NCBI GenBank assembly: GCA_029255685.2
Contig: CM055314.2
Span: forward strand, 2,994,399-3,058,398
Direction of reading: 5' to 3'
DNA: 64,000 nt
From: Silene conica
Taxonomy: Eukaryota > Streptophyta > Magnoliopsida > Caryophyllales > Caryophyllaceae
This document shows positions 36,871 through 46,913 of this stretch, one piece after another. The notes below the pieces were generated by a model, which saw only the letters and a list, made by a program, of their open reading frames with translations, did no database searches and had not been told where the DNA came from. A program made the translations under genes and the position numbers. The number at the start of each line of letters is the position of its first letter. The stretch's first letter is position 1.

Positions 36871-37277
36871 AAAAGTCAGGGTCAATCTATATCCCGTGTT
36901 GGAATTTATCTTCCTAAACCAGTCTTTACCCATGACCATGGCCAATTATACGTTGCTATATCCAGTGTTACAGGTAAGAAAAGTCTAAAAGTGCTACTTC
37001 TTGATGAGGAGTGACTAATACAACAACGAATATTGTTTACAAGGAAGTTTTCGAGAAACTGTAATTTTTGTTCTACATTATCGAATTTTAATACACCCAT
37101 TTAATTTAGATTTCTATCGGATTAATTATTTTCTTCATCCTATTTGTCCGTCAACTTAAGTTCTGTCACCAATTCATCACAAGACAATAACTTTCCAAAT
37201 TACTCATTATTAATTATTTAATCTTTTTTTTAACCGTTTATTGTTTTTTCTTATACTTTCTCCATTCAAATCCATAG

Positions 37278-37582
37278 TGTAGAAATGTAAACTATTGAAT
37301 TCTGTTAATGAGAGTTCAATGTATGAAGATTTTACTCTGATTAAGAAAGAAGCAGAGTAAATAAAAGTGAGTTTTTATTATTGATTGTGTTAACTTACAA
37401 CTATGATCAATGACTTGCTTATATACAAGATGAAACAGAAAATATCTTCTACAAAATATTTGTAACAAACTTTCTGTTACTAACTAATTACAGGTTGTTA
37501 CAGCCTGTCATTCCAAGAGTTTGTTGCTGGCATTGCTGATCTGGACAGAAGCAGTAGAAGTAGCAATGCTGTATCATCAACA
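37278..37582 (-). repeat. 3' LTR of the Copia element
   Basis: 305 bp, the downstream LTR in the element's own orientation. The last codons of the pol frame run six bases into it. Confidence 0.95.
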
Positions 37583-40500
37583 CCCCCTCCTCAAGGTGGA
37601 ATCAGGTGGTTCCTCCACAAGACCCAACTTGCCAATGAGATAATGATGCTGCTGCTCACCAAGAGCCTTAGTGAACACATCGGCTAACTGTTGAGAAGTA
37701 GGAATATGAGAAGTAGTGATTAAACCAGAAGTAATCTGTTCTCTTATGTAATGACAGTCCAATTTGATATGCTTGGTCCTTTCATGAAACACTGGATTCT
37801 CAGCAATTTGTTGAGCAGATTTGTTATCACAATGCAATGTAATAGGTAGTGGTACACTGACATGTAATTCCTTGAGTAATTCATTAATCCAGACGATCTC
37901 ACTTGAGGTTTGACTCATGCTTCTGTATTCAGATTCCGTAGATGACTTGCTTACAGTGGCTTGTTTCTTGGTTTTCCAAGATATCAAAGAGTCACCCAGA
38001 GAAATGCAGTATCCTGTTATGGATCTGCCAGTGTTGACACAAGAACCCCAGTCTGCATCGCAATAACTATTGAGCACAAGATTGTTTTGAGCAGGATAGA
38101 ATAGACCTAGATTGATAGTCCCCTTGAGGTATCTGACCAAATAGAGTGCAGCATTCAGATGAGGCTGTCTAGGTTCACATAAAAACTGGCTCAACTGTTG
38201 AACACTATAGCAAATATCAGGTCTTGTAAAATTTAGATAAAGCAATCGCCCAATAATCATTCTATACAGCTCAGGTTTTTCCAAGACCTGTCCTTCATTG
38301 ACAGATAATTTCAACCCAGCAGGAAGAGGAAATTTTGCAGATTTAGCTTCAGTCATGTTGGAATCTTTTAAAATATCCACTATATATTTCCTCTGATTTA
38401 ATAGAATTCCAGCAGAAGATCTTGATACCTCAACTCCAAGAAAATATCTCAACTGGCCTAAATCCTTGATAGTAAACTTCTCATGTAGCAGATGTTTGAG
38501 AAGCTGAATTTCTGATGAGTTGCTCCAGTGATAAGGAGATCATCAACATATACCACAATAGCCACAAAAGAACTAGTGGTTTGTCCCTTGGTAAATAGAG
38601 AGTAATCTGAATTTGCTTTGGTATAACCATGTTGGATAAGAAACCAAGACAATTCAAGATTCCATTGTCTTGATGCTTGTTTGAGACCATACAAAGATCT
38701 CTTTAGCAAACAAACATCGTCTGGATTACCCTTGATATACCCTTCAGGTTTCTTCATGTAAACCTCCTCATCAAGGAAACCATGCAAGAAGGCATTATTA
38801 ATGTCCAATTGATGCAATGGCCATTCTTGAGCTGCAGAAATAGCAATAAGACACCTCACAGTTGTGAATTTTGCAACAGGACTGAAGGTGTACTTGTAAT
38901 CTTTTCCTTCAATCTGACTGTATCCCTTTGCCACTAATCTGGCTTTAAATCTCTCAACCGAACCATCTGGATTAAACTTGATCTTGTACACCCATTTAGA
39001 TCCTATGGCTTTCTTGCCAGAAGGTAGGTGTGTCAAAATCCATGTATTATTCTGCTCAAGGGCAGTGAGCTCTTTATCCATTGCCTCCTGCCAGTGAGGG
39101 TCAGTCCTGGCTTGATTGTAGGAAGAGGGCTCGTATAGTTGAAACACATTGTAGCATGAGGCTTTGTAGTTAAGAGAATATCCTTCCAGATGAAGGATTG
39201 CATTATTTGCAGATGAAGTGGCAGTCTCAGTAGGATTAGAAATGTCTGCAATTGAAGGTGGCAGCCCCTTGCAAACAAAACCATGTAATCTGCTTGAAAA
39301 TTGCCTGATTCTTGTTGTTTTTCTGGTATGATCAGAATTCTCAGTAAGGGAATTAGTTTCAATATGTTGGTTATTATTTGGCATAGTATTGTTGTGATTA
39401 GGAAGATTAGTTGGAGAAACAGTAGTCTGAATAGTATCAATTTCAACTGTAGTGGTACTAGTAGTGCGGTCATTTGAATTTTGATTAATAGCATTGTCAT
39501 CCTCCACAGGAATGGAAGAAGTAACTGTGAAAGGAATGTCATGAGAGGAGTAATTTGGTGTTTCCTGGGTAAGGTAGGGAAAAATATGCTCCTTAAACAC
39601 AACATCTCTGCTATATATGACCTTGTGACTGTCCAAGGTATATAACCTGTACCCTTTCTTGCCCATTGGATAGCCCAGAAATATACATCTAATGGCCCTA
39701 TCCTCAAACTTATCCCCATCATGTTTGGCAGAATAACAAAGACACCCTATGACCTTCAGGTGTGTGTAATCAGGGAGCTTGCCAAACAGACATTCATGTG
39801 GAGTTTTCCAATGTAAGACAGAAGTAGGCAACAGATTTATGACATGAGTGGCTGCCAGTATCATGTCACCCCATAATTTCTTAGGTAACCCTGCTTGCAA
39901 CCTCAAAGCCCTTGCAACCTCAAGTAAATGTCTATGTTTCCTCTCAACTTTCCCATTTTGTTGAGGATTTCCAGGAATGGAAGTTTGATGGATGATGCCT
40001 TTGTCAGCAAACAACTTAGCACAATCCTTTTGGAGTATCTCAGTACCATTGTCAGATCGTACCATCTTGACAGTGGTATTAAATTGTGTTTGGACATAGG
40101 TCAAGAAGTGTCCTATGGTCTCACAAACTTGGGTTTTCTGCTTTAGTAACATTGTCCAAGTGACTCTACTATAGTCATCCACAATGGTCAGAAAATAGGA
40201 TGCTCCATTTAGTGCCAAAACTCTATACTCTCCCCATAAATCAACATGTATGAGTTCAAAAATGGCAGTGGTGACTGAAGAGCTAATAGGAAAAGGACTT
40301 TTATGATGCTTAGCTAATAAACAAGTGTCACAGTGAAAATAATTGTCATTGATGGAAGCAATGGCCTGTGGCCTTACATGTTTTAGAGTTGACAAAGCAC
40401 TATGACCTAGTCTAGCATGCAGAAGATAGGCATCAGAAGATGCTACATTTGCAGTTATGAAAGCATTACTATTAGAGAAAATACTAGGCTTATTCGTAGT

Positions 40501-42051
40501 ACATTCAGGAAGCTTAGTAAGATGATAGATGCCAGCATATAGCAACCCAGAACATAAGATCTCCTTAGTTATAGGGTCCTGGATGAAACAGCCAGTGGAA
40601 GTGAAATTAGCACAAAGTTTGTTGTGATGCAACAATTTACCCAAAGAAAGTAAGTTGTGTTTGAAATATGGCAAATAGAGGACATTGTGCAGAATTAATT
40701 TTGGAGAAAGATGAACATCACCAATATATGACACGACCTTGTTCTGCCCATCAGGTAAAGTAACTGTCAAAGGTTTAAGCAGTCTTCTAACAGTATGTAA
40801 ATTGGTCATACTGTAGGTCATATGGTCTGAAGCACCAGAATCAATAATCCAAGCAACATCAGTCACAGCAGTAGTGAAAGCATGAGAACTGGCAGCAAGG
40901 ATATTACCTGAGAAAGGGGAAGAACCAGTTGTGTCAACTGCACTTTGGGACTGCATTCTGAATAACTCCTTGGCCACAGCTTGAAAAAACGAAGCATCAA
41001 TCATAGGAGTCTGGACAGTGTCAAGAGGAGTGTCAGCCCCATATCCTTTTGCTTCTTCAACATTAGCAGCAAAACGATTTCCATTGTTGTTAGATGCTGG
41101 CACTGGAGAGGTGAATTTGTGTTGTTGAGCATTTTTCTTAGCCTGCTCTCTCTTATTAACCCAACAGTATTCCAGGGTATGACCAGCCTTTTGACACCGA
41201 GTGCAGAAGTATACAGGTTTCTCAGGTTTCGTATCAGCTTCTTCCTGATCATACTTAACCTTCTTATTCTCACGTCTCCATACATTCTTAGGAGTGGTAT
41301 GAACTGCCAAGGCTACATTATCTGTGTTAATAACAGGATCAGAAGCAGCAGTAATCTTCATTTGAACCTCTGACTGATGGATCTTGGCATAAACTTGATT
41401 AATATTTGGAATAGGATCAAGAGCAAGAATCTGACTACGAATTGCATCATATTTCTTGTGTAGTCCCATGAGAAAGTCAAGAATATGATGTGTATTTTCC
41501 CTAGCAACAATTTTCCTTAACAGGTTGCAGGTACATGTGTCAATTGCTCCACAATCACATTCAGGTAGGGGATCCAAAGACCGGATATCTTCCCAACCAG
41601 AACGAAGACGAGCATAGTACTCAGCAACAGTAAGATCACCTTGCTTGACTTGACTAATATCCTGACGCATTTGGTAAAGGAATGGAGCATTGGACTGGTT
41701 AAAGCGCTCATTCAATTCCTCCCAAAATTGCTTACTGGATGTCACATACGAGAAGCTATTAGCAATATCTTCAGCAAGTGAGAATTGAATCCAGCGCATG
41801 ACAGTATAATCTGTCCGGATCCAATCGTGATAACGAGCATCGGTTTCAGCAGGTTTAGAACAAGCGCCATTAATGAAACCTAGCTTATTCTTGGAGATCA
41901 AAGCAATACGCATATTCCGAGACCAGTGCAGGAAAGATTTCCCTGTGAAAACTTGAGGAAGTAATTGCAAAAGAGATTGATCACCAGCAGTAAGATGCAG
42001 TGGATCTTTGTAGATTGAATTGGAAGAAGCTGCAGGAGTAGCGATTGTCAT
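37577..42051 (-). pseudogene. Copia gag-pol, one frameshift in reverse transcriptase
   Basis: An open frame of 1,197 codons (42051-38458) encodes, in order: a gag domain; a CCHC knuckle (CTRCQKAGHTLEYC); the protease site (WIIDSGASDH); the HHCC zinc region and DDE integrase core (FELIHVDLWG, VRSDNGTE, GKVERKHRHL); and most of the reverse transcriptase, up to the YVDDLLITG catalytic box. Just after that box (about 38505-38528) the frame shifts by one base. A second frame (38452-37577, 291 codons) completes the reverse transcriptase and encodes RNase H (CDADWGSC, STESEYRSM, LHCDNKSA). The single break should prevent full-length polyprotein, though the element could still be mobilised in trans. 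Confidence 0.93.
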
Positions 42052-42210
42052 AGCTTCAGTAGTAGCGGAAGACTTGATTTAACAAGGTTTTAAGTGATTT
42101 GTAGATGATGATTGCAGAGAAAAACTGCGATTTAAGCAAGAAGAGACGCAAAACGCATCAATTCAACAAAGAATATCATCTGATGAGGATCGATTTTGAC
42201 GATGATACCA

Positions 42211-42515
42211 TGTAGAAATGTAAACTATTGAATTCTGTTAATGAGAGTTCAATGTATGGAGATTTTACTCTGATTAAGAAAGAAGCAGAGTAAATAAGAG
42301 TGAGTTTTTATTATTGATTGTGTTAACTTACAACTATGATCAATGACTTGCTTATATACAAGATGAAACAGAAAATATCTTCTACAAAATATCTGTAACA
42401 AACTTTCTGTTACTAACTAATTACAGGTTGTTACAGCCTGTCATTCCAAGAGTTTGTTGCTGGCATTGCTGATCTGGACAGAAGCAGTAGAAGTAGCAAT
42501 GCTGTATCATCAACA
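42211..42515 (-). repeat. 5' LTR of the Copia element
   Basis: 305 bp, the upstream LTR, with the primer-binding site directly inside it. Confidence 0.95.
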
Positions 42516-43057
42516 CATAGTGTATTTATGCTTTATGCACAAATTTTAAGGATTTATTAAAATATATTTGAAAGTACAATGGGAAGTGTGTAGGTTGCTT
42601 TTTTTATTGTTTGTGGTGGAGTAATGATGAACCATTTAATGACATTTTGTGTAAATAATTGATGTTCATTAAGATACTTTAGTAATTTTGTTGACTTTAT
42701 TAGGAAATGTGTAGTTTGGATATGAATGGATTAAAATGGAATATGTGTAGTTTGAATATGAATGGATGATGTATATCTTATTCATTCATGTTATCATAAT
42801 TAATCCAAATATTTTCATCATTGCTAACAAATATTTGAAAATTAGTGCACCAGGAAATTCACCTTTTGACCGAACATATCTTATATGCAAAACAGCCCCG
42901 TTAAAAATCAATTTGTTCAAATAAATAGAATTGCTATATAATGAAATGAATTTACCTTTGTCGTCTTTAAAAGTAAGTGTATACAATCCCGTGAGTTTTC
43001 ACGGGTGTTACACTAGTATTCTTTAAACATATCCGTGTAATATGTACAAAACATTAA

Positions 43058-43608
43058 GGGGGTGTTTGGTTCAAACCTAAAAGGTACTTCCTCCATTTTT
43101 ATATAATGTACCAATTTTATTAAAATACTACACTCATATATTCAACAAATGGGAACATTATATAAAAACGGAGGATAGTATAAGGTATGGGTTTGGAATG
43201 AGTCAAACCCATACCACGTGTTTGTTTAGCAAATCCGAGGGTTTCATACCCATACCTCAAACCCACGAGGTATGGGTTTCTCATATCCAGGGAGGGGGGT
43301 GGGTATGAGTTTGATACCCATGGGTATCAAACTACAATTATAAAAAATGTGCAAAATAAATATTAACACGTATTATAAACGAAACATATTATATAATTAT
43401 TTGATAAAATCTTTATTTTCATAATTTTATATGATAAAATTATTATTTAAAGTATTAAATTTTATCTATTTCAACTTTAACTTAGTTTCAAGCTCATACC
43501 CTTACAATTGAAACAAACACAAGGTATCGGGTATGGAGTTCCAACCCCATACCACCAGATATGATTCCTGATTCCAAACCCATACCCATGAGCGAAACAA
43601 ACGCTCCC
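43058..43608. mobile_element. Tourist-like element with TAA duplication
   Basis: The ends GGGGGTGTTTGGTT and AACAAACGCTCCC are inverted and flanked by TAA on each side. It is 551 bp and contains a nested Stowaway MITE at 43087-43178. It has no coding potential. Confidence 0.75.
43087..43178. mobile_element. Small Stowaway-type MITE nested in the Tourist-like element
   Basis: A 92-bp element whose ends CTTCCTCCATTTTTATATAA and TTATATAAAAACGGAGGATAG are inverted repeats of about 20 bp, flanked by TA. Confidence 0.75.
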
Positions 43609-43867
43609 TAACTGTGTTATTAGTTGTGTTAATATTTTAGTATAGCGGATTTATGGCCCTATGGCCGGGTACTTAAAATTGTCTTAAGCCATTAGATTGT
43701 CTTAAGCTATTGCCATTAAATACGTGCCACCACCAAAAGTACAAGACATTATGAGCATCATCATTATGTTTGTAAATTAATTATTGAGTTGACATAACAT
43801 ATGATACACATTCATCCATCTATCCCTTGTACATTAGCCATCCATCTATCCATCCCTTTCACAAATT

Positions 43868-44030
43868 CTTCTTGTGACGGATACCGTTTTCTCTTACAAA
43901 ATACCCACTTTTTCTCTTTCTCCAACACTATTCATGTGGTCCCCTTTCTCCACTAACTCATTTTCTATCCATTTTATCTCACAAAATATCCGTCACAAAT
44001 GTTGACCCGTCGCAAGCAAGACTTACTACC
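43868..44030. mobile_element. MITE with GTCACAAGC-type ends
   Basis: The left end CTTCTTGTGACGGATACCG and the right end CCGTCACAAATG..CCGTCGCAAGCAAGAC are inverted. Relatives lie at 16740, 52128 and 58313. Confidence 0.6.
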
Positions 44031-44084
44031 ATCCCTTAGTGGAGGAGATTTTGACTTCCTATTTTCATAGATTAGTAGTGGGGT

Positions 44085-44287
44085 CTTGCTTCAAACCACA
44101 ATTTTGGTCTGAAATAATAAGATGAGATTTTGTCACTATTTTACAGTCAAATGTAACAATTATTTACAAACAAATTATCATAAGCTGTAACATCAACCAT
44201 ACTATTGTGGTTACATTTGGCTGTAAAATGGTTACAAAATCCCGTCTTATTATTTCAGACCAAAATTGACTGTCTGAAACAAGAAAT
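44085..44287. mobile_element. MITE, TTTCAGACC family, copy C
   Basis: A near-complete foldback of about 203 bp: TTGCTTCAAACCACAATTTT...GTCTGAAACAAG with long arms (TCTGAAATAATAAGA / TCTTATTATTTCAGA). It is very close to the copy at 55890-56086. Confidence 0.8.
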
Positions 44288-44865
44288 TGTGTTCATTTAT
44301 TTACTAGTTAGAAAAACCGTAAACAAAAATCTGCAACATATTCTAGTCGAGATCGTTTTTTACGCTTGCTTTCGACATAAACAGTGATAAAAGGACCAAG
44401 AAAAAATATATACATATTCTTAATTAGGAGCAACAATTTTTGTATCTCAAAATAAAATTGATAAAACATTTTGGATCATCTTCTCACTTTCGTGTCTCAT
44501 CTTTTTTTTTTTTAATATTTATTGCTTATGTGTCAAACCGAGAGATAGAAGGACACAAAATGGGATAAAAAAATAGGAAAGAGGATCCAAATTGCGGAAA
44601 AAGGGGATTAAAATATATTAGTATAAAATGAAAAAAACTTAAAGATGAGACTAGAAAAATTCTCAATAATATTGCTTTAAAATTAGACGAAAAAAATGGG
44701 AATATTTTCTTATAAAAAGTTGGCATGAATTTATTGTTAGAAAATTTATTTTACTTATATTTTTTTATTATTAAATAGTTACTTTTTATTATAAAATAAT
44801 GTTTTTTTTTTTGTTGTAAGTTAAGACCATATTAGGAAGATTAGGCGGGATATGATAGAAATTAA

Positions 44866-45139
44866 GGGGTCGTTTGGTTCACTGCTTATAGATAGAATGA
44901 ATTGGAATGAAGAATTACAATAGTAAGGGGTTCTAACTCTATACACTATACCTCTTAAAACATGTTTGATTTATTAGAAAATAAAAAAGGAGTTTGAATT
45001 TATGGGAAAGAAAAGGAGTTTGAATTTATGGGAAAGAAGTGGGTATGATATTCCAAGGGGTCGGAGTGGAATGAGAATGCCAGTGGATTCTAAATTCATT
45101 TCAAAATATCTGAAAAAAAACCACCCAACCAAACACCCC
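44866..45139. mobile_element. Tourist-like MITE with TAA duplication
   Basis: It starts TAA-GGGGTCGTTTGGTTC and ends CCAACCAAACACCCC-TAA, 274 bp. The interior carries two direct copies of GGAGTTTGAATTTATGGGAA. Confidence 0.85.
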
Positions 45140-45324
45140 TAAATCGATTTTTCTAGCGAGTGTCCTAAGAGCACACGTTAATAATTTAAATGTGGTAAAA
45201 TTCACAAGATATTCTTACTAATTATGGTACAATTGTACAAATAAATTTATACTTAAATATCTTCTTTATAAATATTCAAGATATTTAAGTTATTAACGTA
45301 TGCTCTTAGAAAAACCGATCAATT

Positions 45325-45839
45325 CACGAAGTGTAAGGGAAGCTCAACGATGGCAAAAACCGCGATCAGAGTGGCATAAGATAAACGTTGATGCAGGATG
45401 GACTGAAGGAGTAGGGCCGGGATTAGGAGCGGTGTGCCGAGATGAGACAGGGAAGGTGTTGTGGGGAGTGACGGTGCAGGAGAAAGGGCAAAGGGAAGTG
45501 TCGATGTTGGAAGCGGAAGCTGTGTTACTCGGTATGAAGGAGGCTCAGATGCGTGGACTACAACAAGTAATCATTGAAAGTGACTGCCTCATGGTTATCA
45601 AAGATCTCCAACAGCGGGAACAGGGTCACAGTGACATAGGCCTTGTTTACGAAGACATTTATCTGTTAAGTTCGATTTTTAGTAATGTCGATTTTGTTTT
45701 TGCTAGGCGTGAATGTAATAGGGTGGCCCATGAACTTGTCCATACCAGACCTTGGATGGAAGGCCGACGGTTTTGGGAGGACAGCCTTCCTACGAACATT
45801 GCTGAACTTGCTACAACGGAGTGCGGAGATTTAATATAA
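45325..45839 (+). pseudogene. RNase H domain from a truncated L1 ORF2
   Basis: The open frame reads through the insert to TAA at 45839 without a break. It shows an RNase H fold of the plant/archaeal-like kind found at the C-terminus of some plant L1 ORF2 proteins: EWHKINVDAGW (first Asp), MLEAEAVLLGMKEA (Glu), QVIIESDCLMVIKDL (Asp), and RRECNRVAHELVH. The endonuclease and reverse transcriptase parts are absent. The in-frame ATG at 45300 lies mostly in the target site and is accidental, so this is a dead copy rather than a host gene. Confidence 0.85.
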
Positions 45840-45874
45840 TTTAACCCTCGTGGTTTTTCAAAAAAAAAAAAAAA
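45325..45874 (+). mobile_element. 5'-truncated L1-type LINE with RNase H domain
   Basis: The 550-bp insert ends in a poly(A) run and is flanked by an exact 17-bp duplication, AGAAAAACCGATCAATT, at 45308-45324 and 45875-45891. That is the hallmark of target-primed reverse transcription with 5' truncation. Only the 3' end of the last ORF remains. Confidence 0.92.
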
Positions 45875-45891
45875 AGAAAAACCGATCAATT

Positions 45892-46913
45892 AGAATGATA
45901 ATTTGACGTCTCATCCTCTTTCCACACAATTCCCTCTTTTGTGCTTGGATACAGCGAAGAACAGCAGACAACCAAGAGTCCAATAAATAAACTAAATTAA
46001 TTTAATAAATAAATAAAGTAAAACAACACATTCTTAGAATCTCAGATAATACGAAGTACAACCCAACACATTTCATTAGTTTACAGATTCATTTTCACAA
46101 GAATTTCCCAAAAACAAAAAAACAATTATACTGTAACTAATTAGGGAAGAATAAAACCCTAAAATTCAGTCATTTTCATTGGTGGGTCATTTTTCTTCAC
46201 TTCTTTACCAATTTGACAGTAACCCAGTTCATCTTTTCTGTAGATTCCATTACCCTTTTCTCAATTTTGGTAATTTCTCTTTCCATTTTGGTACTATTTT
46301 CATTGTTTTTAGTCAATTTCTAGTCTTTTTTAGTAAACATTTTTCCTTCTCTGTATTTATTTTACTCAAAAGGTGAAAACTTGTATCCTTGTGCTATTAA
46401 AAGTAACAATATTTGAGCTTTGAAGTTGGTTAAATCTGTTTCTGTTTCCATCTTTTATCTCAATTTTTGCATGAATTCCTGTAAGATTGAAATACCTTTG
46501 TTAGCTAAGCTAAATTGTATTGAAAAATGTGTGTTTTTGTGTGCGTGTGTGTGCAGAATGAGTGAAGGGCCCGGCCCGGCCCGAGCGCGAACTCGAAACT
46601 GTAGAATGTTTGGTGGCAAAACTAGTAGCTTGGTTTGTATAACATCATTACTGGGTCTTCTATTTACTGACTCTCAAGTTGTTATGGCCATGAACAAAGG
46701 TGTATCTTATGTTTCACTGCTTGATTGCTACTTTGGAGTGTCATTCCCTCGTTTTCGAAGTAAATTGATGGAGGGGTTGTCATCTTGTATGATGGAATTT
46801 GAACGGTCTTTAGTGTAAAATCAAGATTTTCATGCTGTTTTAGATGGTTAATTTTGTATTCATATAACATAGAGGAAAGTGACTGTAGCATAAGTTTATT
46901 TTAGATAAGAAAG
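45892..46913 (+). other. SEUSS promoter and 5' untranslated region
   Basis: AT-rich sequence leads to a T-rich leader (about 46160-46420). An ATG at 46558, just after an acceptor-like TGTGTGCAG, opens 86 codons ending at 46818. It is out of frame with the SEUSS start and could be an upstream ORF if this segment is retained in the mRNA, or intron otherwise. Confidence 0.5.

Larger units (their letters stand above)
37278..42515 (-). mobile_element. Complete Ty1/Copia LTR retrotransposon
   Basis: Two 305-bp LTRs (37278-37582 and 42211-42515) start TGTAGAAATG and end TCATCAACA on the plus strand and differ at only three sites, all transitions. The 5-bp duplication CATAG flanks the element at 37273-37277 and 42516-42520. 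On the minus strand the primer-binding site TGGTATCATCGTC (42198-42210) fits the initiator-Met tRNA type, and a purine tract (GAGGAGGGGG) precedes the 3' LTR. The order protease, integrase, reverse transcriptase, RNase H makes it Copia. Confidence 0.96.
35263..43016 (+). mobile_element. Probable Helitron split by the Copia insertion
   Basis: The left end A|TCTTATCTATATAAATATAA and the right end, a hairpin CCCGTGAGTTTTCACGGG at 42988-43005 followed by TGTTACACTAG|T, match the two ends of the 33956-35026 element in style. Removing the 5.2-kb Copia element leaves about 2.5 kb. Pairing these two ends is an inference; they could belong to different Helitrons. Confidence 0.5.

Noticed and set aside
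39033-39722. 229-codon frame within the Copia pol region
   Set aside because: It overlaps the real gag-pol frame on the same strand and shows no domain.
45300-45324. Start codon of a host RNase H gene
   Set aside because: This ATG lies in the LINE target-site flank, so the fused frame is accidental.
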